Shown here in pieces: positions 16,067 to 23,868 of a stretch of 64,000 nucleotides of DNA. The translations under genes and the position numbers were made by a program. The number at the start of each line of letters is the position of its first letter. The first letter of the stretch is position 1. The notes under the pieces were generated by a model, which had not been told where the DNA came from, made no database searches, and saw only the letters and a program-made list of their open reading frames with translations. The DNA comes from Nevskiaceae bacterium (GTDB taxonomy: Bacteria > Pseudomonadota > Gammaproteobacteria > Nevskiales > Nevskiaceae), in contig SSEB01000003.1 in the NCBI GenBank assembly GCA_008012115.1, positions 434,001-498,000 of the forward strand, in the 5' to 3' direction.

Positions 16067-18619
16067 ATGATGGCTGGCGTATTGAGCGGTCTCAAAGTTC
16101 TCGATCTGTCCTGGGGCATTGCCGGCCCGATGACGGCGATGCTGCTCGGCGACAACGGCGCCGACGTCACCAAGATCGAGCCGCCCGGCGGCGATCCGTT
16201 CCGCAACCAGCTCGGCTACAAGGTCTGGCAGCGTGGCAAGAAGAGCGCGATCCTCGATCTCAAGAGCGCCGCCGACAAAGAAGCCTTCCTGGCGCTGGCC
16301 AGCCGCGCGGACATCCTCGTCGAGTCGTACACCCCGGGCACCACGGACAAGCTGGGCATCGACTACGCCACGCTGTCCAAACTCAACCCGCGCCTGATTT
16401 ATTGCTCCATCACCGGCTACGGCCGCGACAATGCCCTGAGCCAGCGCCCGGCGTACGATGCGCTGGTGCAGGCGCGCACCGGCCTGATGTTCGAGCAGCG
16501 CGGCTGGCCCGAGGGCGCGCTCAATCACATGAACGGCCTGCCCGATCCGTTTCCCGATCTCGAAATTCCGCAGGAAGACGTGCAGGGCGCGCCGCGTCCG
16601 GGGCCGCTGTTCGTCGCCTCGCACTGGCCGAGCCTCGGCGCCTTCTTCACTGCCTCGATGGGCATCGCCGCCGCCGTGCGTGCGCGCGAGATCACCGGCA
16701 AGGGTCAGTGGGTCGAGACTTCGCTGTTGCAGGGCTGTCTCGCCGGTGCCGCTGGCGTCTGGCAGCGGGCCGAGAAGCCGGATGCGCCGGGCTTCGATAC
16801 CTGGATTCTCAACAGCAAGTCGTCCAAGGGCCATTTCAAGGCCAAGGACGGCAAGTGGCTGCACAACTGGGTGCCCAACCCGCGCTTCATCCTGCAGGCG
16901 GCGGAAGGCGACAAGATCAATGCCACGCCCGACCTCACGGTGCAGAACGATCCCGACCGCTTCGGTACGGGACCGGAAGAAATCCTGGTGATGTCGCACT
17001 ACCAGCCGCTGTTGGCCGAGGCCGTGGCCAAGTTCCCGGTGCAGGACTGGATCGACGCGGCCGCCATTGCCGAGATGACGATGCAGCCGGTGCGCAGCAT
17101 CGAGGAGTCGCTGGCCGATCCGGCGTTTCTCGAAGATGGCTGCGTGACCGAGACGAAGGACGCGGAGCTGGGCACGATCCGCACGGTCGGCAATGCTTTT
17201 AACATGAGCCTGACGCAGGGCAAACCCGGTGCGCCGCCGGTCAAGCCCGGTGCCAATACCGATGAGGTGAAGGCCGAGGCGGCGCGCATCATCGCCGAGG
17301 CCAAGGCCGGCACTGCCGCGCAGCGCGGGCCGACCGGCAAGACGCTGAAGGCGCCGCTGGACGGCATCGTCGTGCTCGACCTCGGCCTGGCCATCGCCGG
17401 CCCCTTCGGGACGCAGCTGCTGTCCGATCTCGGCGCGACGGTGATCAAGGTCAACGGCCTGTTCGACCTGTTCTGGCACCGCGTGCACATCGCCTACATG
17501 GCCAACCGCGGCAAGAAGAGCATCACGCTGAACCTGAAGGACCCGCGCGCGATGAAGATCCTGCTGGATCTCGTCGCCAAGGCCGACATCGTGCAGCACA
17601 ACATGCGTTACGACGCCGCCGAGCGTCTGAAGATCGACTACGAGTCGCTGAAGAAGCTGAACCCGAAGCTGATCTACTGCCACACGCGCGGCTTCGAGCG
17701 CGGCCAGCGTCAGAGCCTGCCGGGCAACGACCAGACCGGCGCCTGTCTCTCGGGCATCCAGTTCGAGGACGGCGGCATGGCGCGTCCGGGCGAGCACGGC
17801 GAAGTGGGCCGTCCGCTGTGGAGCTTCACCAGCTTCGGCGACACCGGCAACGGCTTCCTGTCCGCCACGGCGATGATCAACGCGATCTATCACCGCGACC
17901 GCACGGGCGAAGGCCAGTTCGTCGACACCTCCATCATCAACGCCGCGCTGCTCAACACCAGCTATGCGGTGGCGACGCCGGACGGCAAGGGCTTCGAGCG
18001 TCCGCGCATCGGCGGCGACCAGGTCGGCTATTCCGCCGGTCACCGCATCTACGAGACCAAGGACGGCTGGCTGTGCTTCGTGCTGGTCGAGCAGTCGCAC
18101 TGGGATGAGCTGTTCACGGTGCTGCATTCGCCGCGCCTGACCATCGATGAGCACTTCGCGACCTTCGAGGCGCGCCAGAAGAACGACGCGGCACTGGCCA
18201 GCTTCATCGGCACGCGCCTCAAGACGCGCACCGCCGCCGAGTGGTTCAAGGACTTCGACGCCGCTGGCGTGCCGGTGGAGATCGTCGACACCGAGTTCTC
18301 GCGCAAGCTGCACGACAACCCCGAGTTCCAGAAGAAGCAGTGGGTGGTGTCGTATCCGCACCCGGTGGTCGGCAAGCTCGACCAGATCGGCCTGCTGGTG
18401 AACCTCTCCGACACGCCGGGCGTGATCCAGGGCCGTCCGCTGCTGGTGGGCGAGCACACCAAGGAAATCATGGCCGGCATGGGCTACTCCGAGGACGACA
18501 TGAAGACGATGGAGGAGCAGATGGCCATCGGCTTTGTCGGCATGCCGCGCATGCCCAACCGCAAGCCCGGCGCGCCGGTACCGCTGACGCCGTCGGCGGC
18601 GCAGTCGGAACGGAAGTAA
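16067..18619 (+). CDS. Tandem CaiB/BaiF (class III) CoA-transferase, two fused domains
   Basis: The protein has 850 residues, about twice a normal CaiB/BaiF unit. The first half begins LSGLKVLDLSWGIAGPMTA and carries the catalytic-Asp region RPAYDALVQA (about residue 131). The second half begins GIVVLDLGLAIAGPFGTQL and carries PGNDQTGACLSG. Class III CoA-transferases move CoA between acids through an aspartyl-CoA anhydride. Two half-sites in one chain replace the usual interlocked dimer. The start at ATG 16067 or 16070 follows an AGGTGA site; ATG 16034 is also possible. Confidence 0.88.
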   Translation: MMAGVLSGLKVLDLSWGIAGPMTAMLLGDNGADVTKIEPPGGDPFRNQLGYKVWQRGKKSAILDLKSAADKEAFLALASRADILVESYTPGTTDKLGIDYATLSKLNPRLIYCSITGYGRDNALSQRPAYDALVQARTGLMFEQRGWPEGALNHMNGLPDPFPDLEIPQEDVQGAPRPGPLFVASHWPSLGAFFTASMGIAAAVRAREITGKGQWVETSLLQGCLAGAAGVWQRAEKPDAPGFDTWILNSKSSKGHFKAKDGKWLHNWVPNPRFILQAAEGDKINATPDLTVQNDPDRFGTGPEEILVMSHYQPLLAEAVAKFPVQDWIDAAAIAEMTMQPVRSIEESLADPAFLEDGCVTETKDAELGTIRTVGNAFNMSLTQGKPGAPPVKPGANTDEVKAEAARIIAEAKAGTAAQRGPTGKTLKAPLDGIVVLDLGLAIAGPFGTQLLSDLGATVIKVNGLFDLFWHRVHIAYMANRGKKSITLNLKDPRAMKILLDLVAKADIVQHNMRYDAAERLKIDYESLKKLNPKLIYCHTRGFERGQRQSLPGNDQTGACLSGIQFEDGGMARPGEHGEVGRPLWSFTSFGDTGNGFLSATAMINAIYHRDRTGEGQFVDTSIINAALLNTSYAVATPDGKGFERPRIGGDQVGYSAGHRIYETKDGWLCFVLVEQSHWDELFTVLHSPRLTIDEHFATFEARQKNDAALASFIGTRLKTRTAAEWFKDFDAAGVPVEIVDTEFSRKLHDNPEFQKKQWVVSYPHPVVGKLDQIGLLVNLSDTPGVIQGRPLLVGEHTKEIMAGMGYSEDDMKTMEEQMAIGFVGMPRMPNRKPGAPVPLTPSAAQSERK

Positions 18620-18640
18620 GACTCTCGGCTACGCGAATGC

Positions 18641-18674
18641 CGCTCCCTCTCCCCGCTAGCGGGGAGAGGGAGCG
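18641..18674. terminator. Perfect 34-nt palindrome between convergent genes
   Basis: CGCTCCCTCTCCCCGCT (18641-18657) is followed directly by its exact reverse complement (18658-18674). It lies 21 bp after the CoA-transferase stop and contains the stop codon and last codons of the opposing TetR gene. There is no T run on either side. It may act as a two-way mRNA end or be a REP-like intergenic palindrome, since CTCCC...GGGAG palindromes of this kind are common in proteobacteria. Confidence 0.7.
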
Positions 18675-19327
18675 TTCTGCATTGCCAAAGTTTCCGTGCC
18701 GACCATGATGGTGCGGATCATGTCGGTGACGTCGTCGATCAGCTTGGGATGTTCGGCAGGCGGCCGTTCCATGGCGCTCGTGCCCATCGAGAACACCAGC
18801 CGGGTGATGGCGCGCGACACCAGTTCGGCATTGTGGATCGGCGTGTTGCTGGCGGCGGCGAGACGCACGAGGTCGGTCTGAAGTTCCTTCTCGAAAAATT
18901 CCAGCTGGCGCTCCACCGCCTGCTTGAAGGCGGCAGAGCCGACGGCGCCCTCGCGCAGCAGCAGGTGCAGGTAGTGCTTGTCGGACTGCAGCTGCTGCAG
19001 GAAGGTCTCCACCGAGGCGCGGATCACGCTCTCGCCGGCGCCGACGCGGCTGCGCGCCTTCCAGATCAGGTCACGCAGGGATTGTCCCGCCTGCTCGATC
19101 AGGGCCACCGCCAACTCGTCGATACTCTGGAAGTGCCGGTAAAAGCTGTTGGGAGCGATGGCGGCGGCGCGGGCGACCTCGCGGAGCGACAAAGTGGCGA
19201 CGCTGCGGTGCGGGCCCAGGAGTTGCAGGGCTGCATCGACGATGTCCTGGCGCGAGATGGCCGGCTTGCGGCCCTGGCGGTTGGATTTGGATTTCCTAGC
19301 CGGCGCGGCTTTTCTTGAAGGATTCAT
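18656..19327 (-). CDS. FabR/DesT-like TetR repressor of a fatty-acid desaturase
   Basis: The 223-residue protein has a TetR helix-turn-helix in SVATLSLREVARAAAIAP followed by NSFYRHFQSIDEL. The similarity to E. coli FabR is obvious in LSLREVAR, APNSFYRHF, VIRASVETF and LLLREG...SAAFKQAV. FabR and Pseudomonas DesT sense the saturated/unsaturated acyl-CoA balance and repress unsaturated-fatty-acid genes. The gene diverges from a desaturase, with a palindrome between them. Its last residues (NAPSPR) are encoded by a perfect palindrome. Confidence 0.88.
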   Translation of the reverse strand: MNPSRKAAPARKSKSNRQGRKPAISRQDIVDAALQLLGPHRSVATLSLREVARAAAIAPNSFYRHFQSIDELAVALIEQAGQSLRDLIWKARSRVGAGESVIRASVETFLQQLQSDKHYLHLLLREGAVGSAAFKQAVERQLEFFEKELQTDLVRLAAASNTPIHNAELVSRAITRLVFSMGTSAMERPPAEHPKLIDDVTDMIRTIMVGTETLAMQNAPSPR

Positions 19328-19342
19328 TCAGGTAATATACAT

Positions 19343-19360
19343 AATATACAGTTGTATATT
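19343..19360. promoter_or_regulatory. Operator between the FabR-like repressor and the desaturase
   Basis: AATATACA-GT-TGTATATT is a perfect 8-bp inverted repeat with a 2-bp centre, within the longer imperfect symmetry 19339-19369. It begins 16 bp from the TetR start codon and ends 40 bp before the desaturase ATG. The core TACA-nn-TGTA resembles the FabR operator pattern. It most likely serves autoregulation plus control of the desaturase. Confidence 0.75.
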
Positions 19361-19400
19361 AATTATGTACGCTGATCGACTGGACCCACGCAGCCACTCT

Positions 19401-20549
19401 ATGAACGATACCTCGAAAGCGCCGATCAACTGGCCCGCGACCCTGATGCTGCTGCTCACGTCGCTGCCCGTGATCCTGATCCTGCCGTTCTACCTGTGGC
19501 AACGCGATGTCAGCGCCGCTGCCTGGATCTGGGCCCTGGTGTTCCTGGGGCTCAACGAGCTGTCGATCACGGCCGGCTACCACCGCCTTTGGTCGCACCG
19601 TGCTTACAAGGCGCAGCCGGCGCTCAAGTGGTTCTATGCCGTTTTTGGCGGCATGGCCGTGCAGAACAGCATCCTGATCTGGGCCACGGCGCACCGCGTG
19701 CACCATGCCCACGTCGACGACGTGGACCTCGATCCGTATTCGGCCAAGCGCGGATTCTGGTTCTCGCACCTGGGCTGGATGCTGCGCGACTACCCGGCGT
19801 CCAAGCCGGACTTCAGCCGCTCGCCGGACCTGCTGGAGGACAAGGTCGTGATGTTCCAGCACCGGCACTATCTGTGGTTCGCCTTCGGCTCCAACTTCGG
19901 CTTGGTGATGCTGCTGGGCGCGCTGTACGGCGACATGGCCGGCTTCGTGCTGGTGGCGGGTTTCCTGCGGCTGTTCGTGAGCCATCACCTGACCTTCTTC
20001 ATCAACTCCCTGGCCCACTGCTGGGGGCGGCAGCCGTACACCACCACCAATACGGCGCGCGACAACGACCTGCTCGCCGTGCTGACCTGGGGCGAGGGCT
20101 ATCACAACTATCACCACCTGTTTCAGTGGGACTACCGCAACGGCATCCGCTGGTGGCAGTTCGATCCCACCAAGTGGTGGATCGCGGCGTGGGCGCGCGT
20201 GGGGTTGGCGTCGGGCTTGCGCCGCGTGCCGGAATTCAAGATCCAGCAGGCCCGTGTCCAGTGCCAGCTGGAGCGCGCCCGTGCGGCGATGGAAGGCCGC
20301 AGCGCGCATGCGCGTTACGTGGAATTGAAGGCCCAGATCGATGCCGAATGGCAGCACCTCACGGAGGCGGGCGCGCGCTGGGCGCACCTGCAGAGCGAGA
20401 AACTGACGGCCGCGAAGGAGCAGATCCGCAGCCGCTGGGAGCAAAGCGAGTTCAAGCACCGCATGGAGCTGAAGGCGCTGGAGCTTTCGGTGCGCCTGCA
20501 GCACCGGCGCGTCGCGCTGCTGCTGCGGCGGCAGATCGCGATGGCCTGA
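19401..20549 (+). CDS. Membrane fatty-acid (acyl-CoA/acyl-lipid) desaturase
   Basis: The 382-residue protein has the three histidine boxes of delta-9-type desaturases: HRLWSH (61-66), HRVHH (98-102) and HNYHH (235-239), which bind a di-iron centre. Hydrophobic segments lie near 14-32, 41-58, 75-95 and 165-200. It introduces a double bond into acyl chains at the membrane. Residues from about 285 on form a charged, helix-prone tail of roughly 100 residues that ordinary desaturases lack. ATG 19401 is preferred, because ATG 19365 lies within the operator region. A terminator follows. Confidence 0.9.
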   Translation: MNDTSKAPINWPATLMLLLTSLPVILILPFYLWQRDVSAAAWIWALVFLGLNELSITAGYHRLWSHRAYKAQPALKWFYAVFGGMAVQNSILIWATAHRVHHAHVDDVDLDPYSAKRGFWFSHLGWMLRDYPASKPDFSRSPDLLEDKVVMFQHRHYLWFAFGSNFGLVMLLGALYGDMAGFVLVAGFLRLFVSHHLTFFINSLAHCWGRQPYTTTNTARDNDLLAVLTWGEGYHNYHHLFQWDYRNGIRWWQFDPTKWWIAAWARVGLASGLRRVPEFKIQQARVQCQLERARAAMEGRSAHARYVELKAQIDAEWQHLTEAGARWAHLQSEKLTAAKEQIRSRWEQSEFKHRMELKALELSVRLQHRRVALLLRRQIAMA

Positions 20550-20580
20550 CGGTCCTTGCCCGGGCCATCATTGGCTGACG

Positions 20581-20608
20581 TCCCCCGTGCCGCGCACGGG
20601 GGATTTTT
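20581..20608 (+). terminator. Rho-independent terminator
   Basis: TCCCCCGTGC (20581-20590) pairs with GCACGGGGGA (20594-20603) around a CGC loop. Five T residues follow. It ends the desaturase transcript 31 bp after the stop. Confidence 0.93.
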
Positions 20609-20785
20609 ATTGGGCGACTGCCGGGCACGACGCTGATCGGCATGGCGGTTTGCGGTGGACCGCATGGACGACTCGTCCATTTGAATCAGGCTCCTGGCTT
20701 GCCGTGACCGGTATAGTCGAACGAGCTTCGGGGTGCCATATCCGGTGCCCTACTATCCATCGACGTTCGTCCACGCAGGCGATCC

Positions 20786-21232
20786 ATGACTACACCGACC
20801 GACAGCACACCGTCAGCCGCGGCCGCGCCCAAGCCCACGCGCATTGCGCCCATCGTCACGCCCGACGCCAAGGATTTCTGGGAGGCGGCGGACCGTGAGG
20901 AATTCATCGGCGAAAAGTGCAGCGATTGCGGCCGGTTCCGCTTCCCGCCGCGGCCGATGTGCCCGTACTGCCACAGCCTCAAGCGAGAGTACGTGAAACT
21001 CTCCGGTTACGGCACTGTGCACTCCTGGTGCATGCCGCGCCATCCACCTCCGTTCGGGTTTCGCGAGCCGCCGATCGTGGCGGTGATCCAGCTGCAGGAA
21101 GGCACACGGTTCGTGTCCAACGTCGTCGGCGTCAAGCTCGAGGACATGAAGCAGGACATGGCCGTGGAAGTGATCTTTGAACCGACGATGGGCAATCACA
21201 AGGTGCCCGTGTTCAAGCCGAGGGGGCAATAA
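20786..21232 (+). CDS. DUF35 OB-fold protein, partner of an Ltp2-like aldolase
   Basis: The 148-residue protein has a rubredoxin-like zinc ribbon (CSDC at 45-48 and CPYC at 59-62) followed by an OB-fold (YGTVHSWCMPRHPPP to VEVIFEPT). The next gene starts 1 bp after its stop and encodes a thiolase-like Ltp protein. In actinobacterial steroid degradation, a ChsH2-type DUF35 domain and Ltp2 form a retro-aldolase that removes a side-chain fragment from 3-hydroxyacyl-CoA. The same partnership is likely here. Confidence 0.85.
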   Translation: MTTPTDSTPSAAAAPKPTRIAPIVTPDAKDFWEAADREEFIGEKCSDCGRFRFPPRPMCPYCHSLKREYVKLSGYGTVHSWCMPRHPPPFGFREPPIVAVIQLQEGTRFVSNVVGVKLEDMKQDMAVEVIFEPTMGNHKVPVFKPRGQ

Positions 21233-21233
21233 C

Positions 21234-22406
21234 ATGGCGCGCACGTTCAAGGAAGCCGCCATCGCCGGCATCGGCGCCACCGAATTCTCCAAGGAGTCCG
21301 GCCGCACCGAACTGCAACTGGCGGCGGAGTGCTCGCTGGCCGCCTGCCAGGACGCCGGCGTCGATCCGCGCGACATCGACGGCATGATCACCTTCACCAT
21401 CGACAACAGCGACGAGATCACCCTCGCGCGCTGCCTCGGCGTTAAGGATCTCGCTTACACCACGCGTATCCCCGGTGGCGGCGCGGCGGCGGCGGCAACG
21501 ATCTTCCAGGCGATGGCCCTGGTCAACGCCGGCGTCTGCAACAACGTGCTGATCTGGCGCGCCATGAACGAGCGCTCGCAGTACCGCTTCGGCCAGAACC
21601 CCAACAACATGCAGGGCTACACCGGCGGCCACGGCACCGGCACGCTGCTCTGGAACATCCCCTTCGGCGCGATGACGCCGGCGAGCTGGGGCGCGCTGCA
21701 GGCGCAGCGCTACCTGTGGAAGTACGGCCTGACTAATGCCGATCTCGCGCACGTCTGCGTGCAGCAGCGCCAGTACGCGGCAACCAATCCCAAGGCCTGG
21801 TTCTACGGCAAGCCGATCACGGTGGAGGATCACCAGAATTCCAAGTGGATCATGGAGCCGGTGCTGCGCCTGCTCGATTGCTGCCAGGAGAGCGACGGTG
21901 CCGTCGCACTGCTGGTCACCAGCCTCGAGCGCGCACGCGACCTCAAGCAGCCGCCGGTGCGGATTCTCGGTGCCTGCCAGTCGATCCCGTTCAACGTCGA
22001 AGTCATCGCCAACTTCCATCACGACGACATGACCGTGATGCCGGAGGCGCGCGGTGTCGCCAAGCGCCTGTGGGAGATGACCGGTCTCAAGCCTGCCGAC
22101 ATGCAGGCGGCGATGCTGTACGACGCCTTCAGCCCGCACGTGCTGCTGCAGCTCGAGGCCTTCGGCTTCTGCAAGCCGGGCGAGGCGGCGGCCTTCGTCA
22201 AGGCGGGCGGCATGGCGCTCGATGGCGCCATCCCCACCAACACCCATGGCGGCCTCGCCGGCGAAGCCTATATCCACGGCATGAACAGCATGGCCGAGGG
22301 CATCCGCCAGGTGCGGGGGACCTCGGTCAACCAGGTCACCAAGAAGACGGTCGAGCACGTGCTGGTGTCGAGCGGCATGGCGGGCGCCGTGCTGGCAAGG
22401 GCGTGA
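21234..22406 (+). CDS. Ltp2-like thiolase-fold aldolase (no catalytic cysteine)
   Basis: The 390-residue protein has the thiolase/SCP-x fold (IAGIGATEFSKESGRTELQL at the start, NTHGGLAGEAYIHGMN near the end). The nucleophile loop reads IPGGGAAAAA, so the catalytic Cys of true thiolases is missing, as in Ltp2 aldolases. It directly follows a DUF35 gene and probably needs that partner. The reaction is likely C-C cleavage of a beta-hydroxyacyl-CoA, giving a ketone or aldehyde plus acetyl- or propionyl-CoA. The site AGGGGG stands 8 bp before the ATG. Confidence 0.85.
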   Translation: MARTFKEAAIAGIGATEFSKESGRTELQLAAECSLAACQDAGVDPRDIDGMITFTIDNSDEITLARCLGVKDLAYTTRIPGGGAAAAATIFQAMALVNAGVCNNVLIWRAMNERSQYRFGQNPNNMQGYTGGHGTGTLLWNIPFGAMTPASWGALQAQRYLWKYGLTNADLAHVCVQQRQYAATNPKAWFYGKPITVEDHQNSKWIMEPVLRLLDCCQESDGAVALLVTSLERARDLKQPPVRILGACQSIPFNVEVIANFHHDDMTVMPEARGVAKRLWEMTGLKPADMQAAMLYDAFSPHVLLQLEAFGFCKPGEAAAFVKAGGMALDGAIPTNTHGGLAGEAYIHGMNSMAEGIRQVRGTSVNQVTKKTVEHVLVSSGMAGAVLARA

Positions 22407-22425
22407 TCCCCGGACCATCAGGCGC

Positions 22426-23505
22426 ATGGAGCCTATCCACCTCAAGCTGCGCGTCGAGGCCGGCGTCGATTTGCCGGGCGAGGGCGTGCTGCACCTCGCG
22501 GCGGACGTCTGGGCGCCACCCGGGCTGGATGCTGGCGCTGCGCTGACGGCGCTGGTGTGCCTGCCCGGCGGTGGCATGACGCGCCGCTATTACGACCTGC
22601 CGGTGGAGAGTGCTCCGCAAGGTTCGCCTGATGAGCAGCATGTGTCCGGTCGCGCTCCTGCGCCGGCTCCCGCACCCACGCTACGCGGCGCCGTGTCGCC
22701 GGCGCGCGACTTCGACGCCAGCTTCAGCTTCGCGCGGCAGATGGTGGCGCGTGGCTTCATCGTGATCGCCATCGATCATCTCGGCATCGGCGAAAGCGAC
22801 CGGCCGACGGACGGCTATGCGCTCACGGCGGATGTGGTCGCCGCCGCCAATGGCAACGCCACCGCGCAGATCGTGGCGCAACTGCGCGAAGGCCGCCTGA
22901 CGCCCGCCCTGCCGCCGCTTTCCGGGCTGGTCACCCTGGGCGTCGGCCACTCGATGGGCGCGATGATGACCTTGCTGCAGCAGGCGCTGCGCCGCCAGCA
23001 TGCCGGCATCGCGCTGCTGGGTTTTTCCACGCGCGGTCTGCCGGAGTATCTGCCGCCGCAGGTGCGTGAGCTGGCGCAGGACACGACCGCAGTGCGCGCC
23101 AAGATGCAGAAGCTGGCCAGGACCATGTTCGTGCAGCCCTACCCGGTGATCAAGCCGTCGCCGCAGTCCGGTGCAATCTACTCGGGCAAGGGCGCCGACC
23201 CGCGCGGCGCCGCGGCGATCAAGCAGATCGCCGACGCCCTGCTGCCGGTCTGCGCCTTCATGTCGATGGTGCCGGGCAACGTGCTGCCGGAGGCCAAACG
23301 CATCGACGTGCCGGTGTTCCTGGGCCTGGGCGAGCTTGACATGGCCGGCCCGCCGCACGAGATTCCGGCGAGCTTTCCGGCCAGCCGCGATGTCACGCTG
23401 CATGTGATCCGCGGCGCCGGGCACAGCCATTTTCTGTTTCCGTCGCGCGGCGAACTGTTCGACCGCCTGGCGGCCTGGGCGCGCACCGTGGTCGCGGCCC
23501 GATGA
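22426..23505 (+). CDS. Alpha/beta hydrolase with an inserted Ala/Pro segment
   Basis: The 359-residue protein has the nucleophile elbow GHSMG, an acid region in GLGELDMAGPP and a catalytic His in GAGHSHF. A low-complexity stretch (about residues 61-94, containing APAPAPAPTLRGAVSP) interrupts the fold between the first strands and DASFSFARQMVARGF. A related segment interrupts the acyl-CoA ligase 2 kb downstream. The gene may release an acyl group or hydrolyse an ester or lactone in the pathway; the substrate is not evident. Confidence 0.82.
   Translation: MEPIHLKLRVEAGVDLPGEGVLHLAADVWAPPGLDAGAALTALVCLPGGGMTRRYYDLPVESAPQGSPDEQHVSGRAPAPAPAPTLRGAVSPARDFDASFSFARQMVARGFIVIAIDHLGIGESDRPTDGYALTADVVAAANGNATAQIVAQLREGRLTPALPPLSGLVTLGVGHSMGAMMTLLQQALRRQHAGIALLGFSTRGLPEYLPPQVRELAQDTTAVRAKMQKLARTMFVQPYPVIKPSPQSGAIYSGKGADPRGAAAIKQIADALLPVCAFMSMVPGNVLPEAKRIDVPVFLGLGELDMAGPPHEIPASFPASRDVTLHVIRGAGHSHFLFPSRGELFDRLAAWARTVVAAR
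22663..22702 (+). repeat. In-frame inserted repeat, copy A
   Basis: Two blocks are identical to copy B at 24679-24724: CCGGCTCCCGCACCC (22663-22677) and GGCGCCGTGTCGCCGG (22687-22702). Both copies are read in the same frame and give APAP...LR-GAVSP. The copy sits inside the alpha/beta hydrolase gene, within a stretch of about 100 bp that looks like an insertion. Confidence 0.7.
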
Positions 23506-23537
23506 TTTTTTGATCGACGATTTCTGGAGAGAGGCAC

Positions 23538-23855
23538 ATGGCCAAGACAGCATTGAAGGCAGGCGCGCGGTTCAAGAGCGCCGTCAGCGACGCGCAGGTG
23601 ATGATCGTGAAGGCGCCGGCCGGCGAGTTCGAACTGGCCTGCGGCGGCGTGGCGATGGTCGGCGGCACCGCGCCGGTGCCGGAAGGCGCGACGCTGGCGG
23701 CCGGCGACGCCGGCGAAGTGCTGATCGGCAAGCGCTACGTCAACGCCGACGAGTCGCTGGAACTGCTCTGCACCAAGGGCGGCAAGGGCACGCTGACACT
23801 GGATGGCGTGGCGCTGGAGATCAAGCAGGCCAAGCAGCTGCCGTCGTCGGACTGA
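23538..23855 (+). CDS. Small conserved-type protein of unknown function
   Basis: The 105-residue protein is preceded by GGAGAGAGGCAC. It is predicted soluble, with alternating beta strands (FELACGGVAMVGG, GEVLIGKRYV, SLELLCTKGGKGTLTLDG) and no signal peptide. It starts 32 bp after the alpha/beta hydrolase and ends 13 bp before the acyl-CoA ligase, so it is probably part of that operon. I do not recognise a named family. Confidence 0.7.
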   Translation: MAKTALKAGARFKSAVSDAQVMIVKAPAGEFELACGGVAMVGGTAPVPEGATLAAGDAGEVLIGKRYVNADESLELLCTKGGKGTLTLDGVALEIKQAKQLPSSD

Positions 23856-23868
23856 TCGAGTTGCACCG

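Noticed and set aside
16049-18457. 802-codon minus-strand open frame opposite the double CoA-transferase
   Set aside because: It is a shadow of the conserved CoA-transferase gene, with low-complexity Arg/Ala/His composition and no ribosome site.
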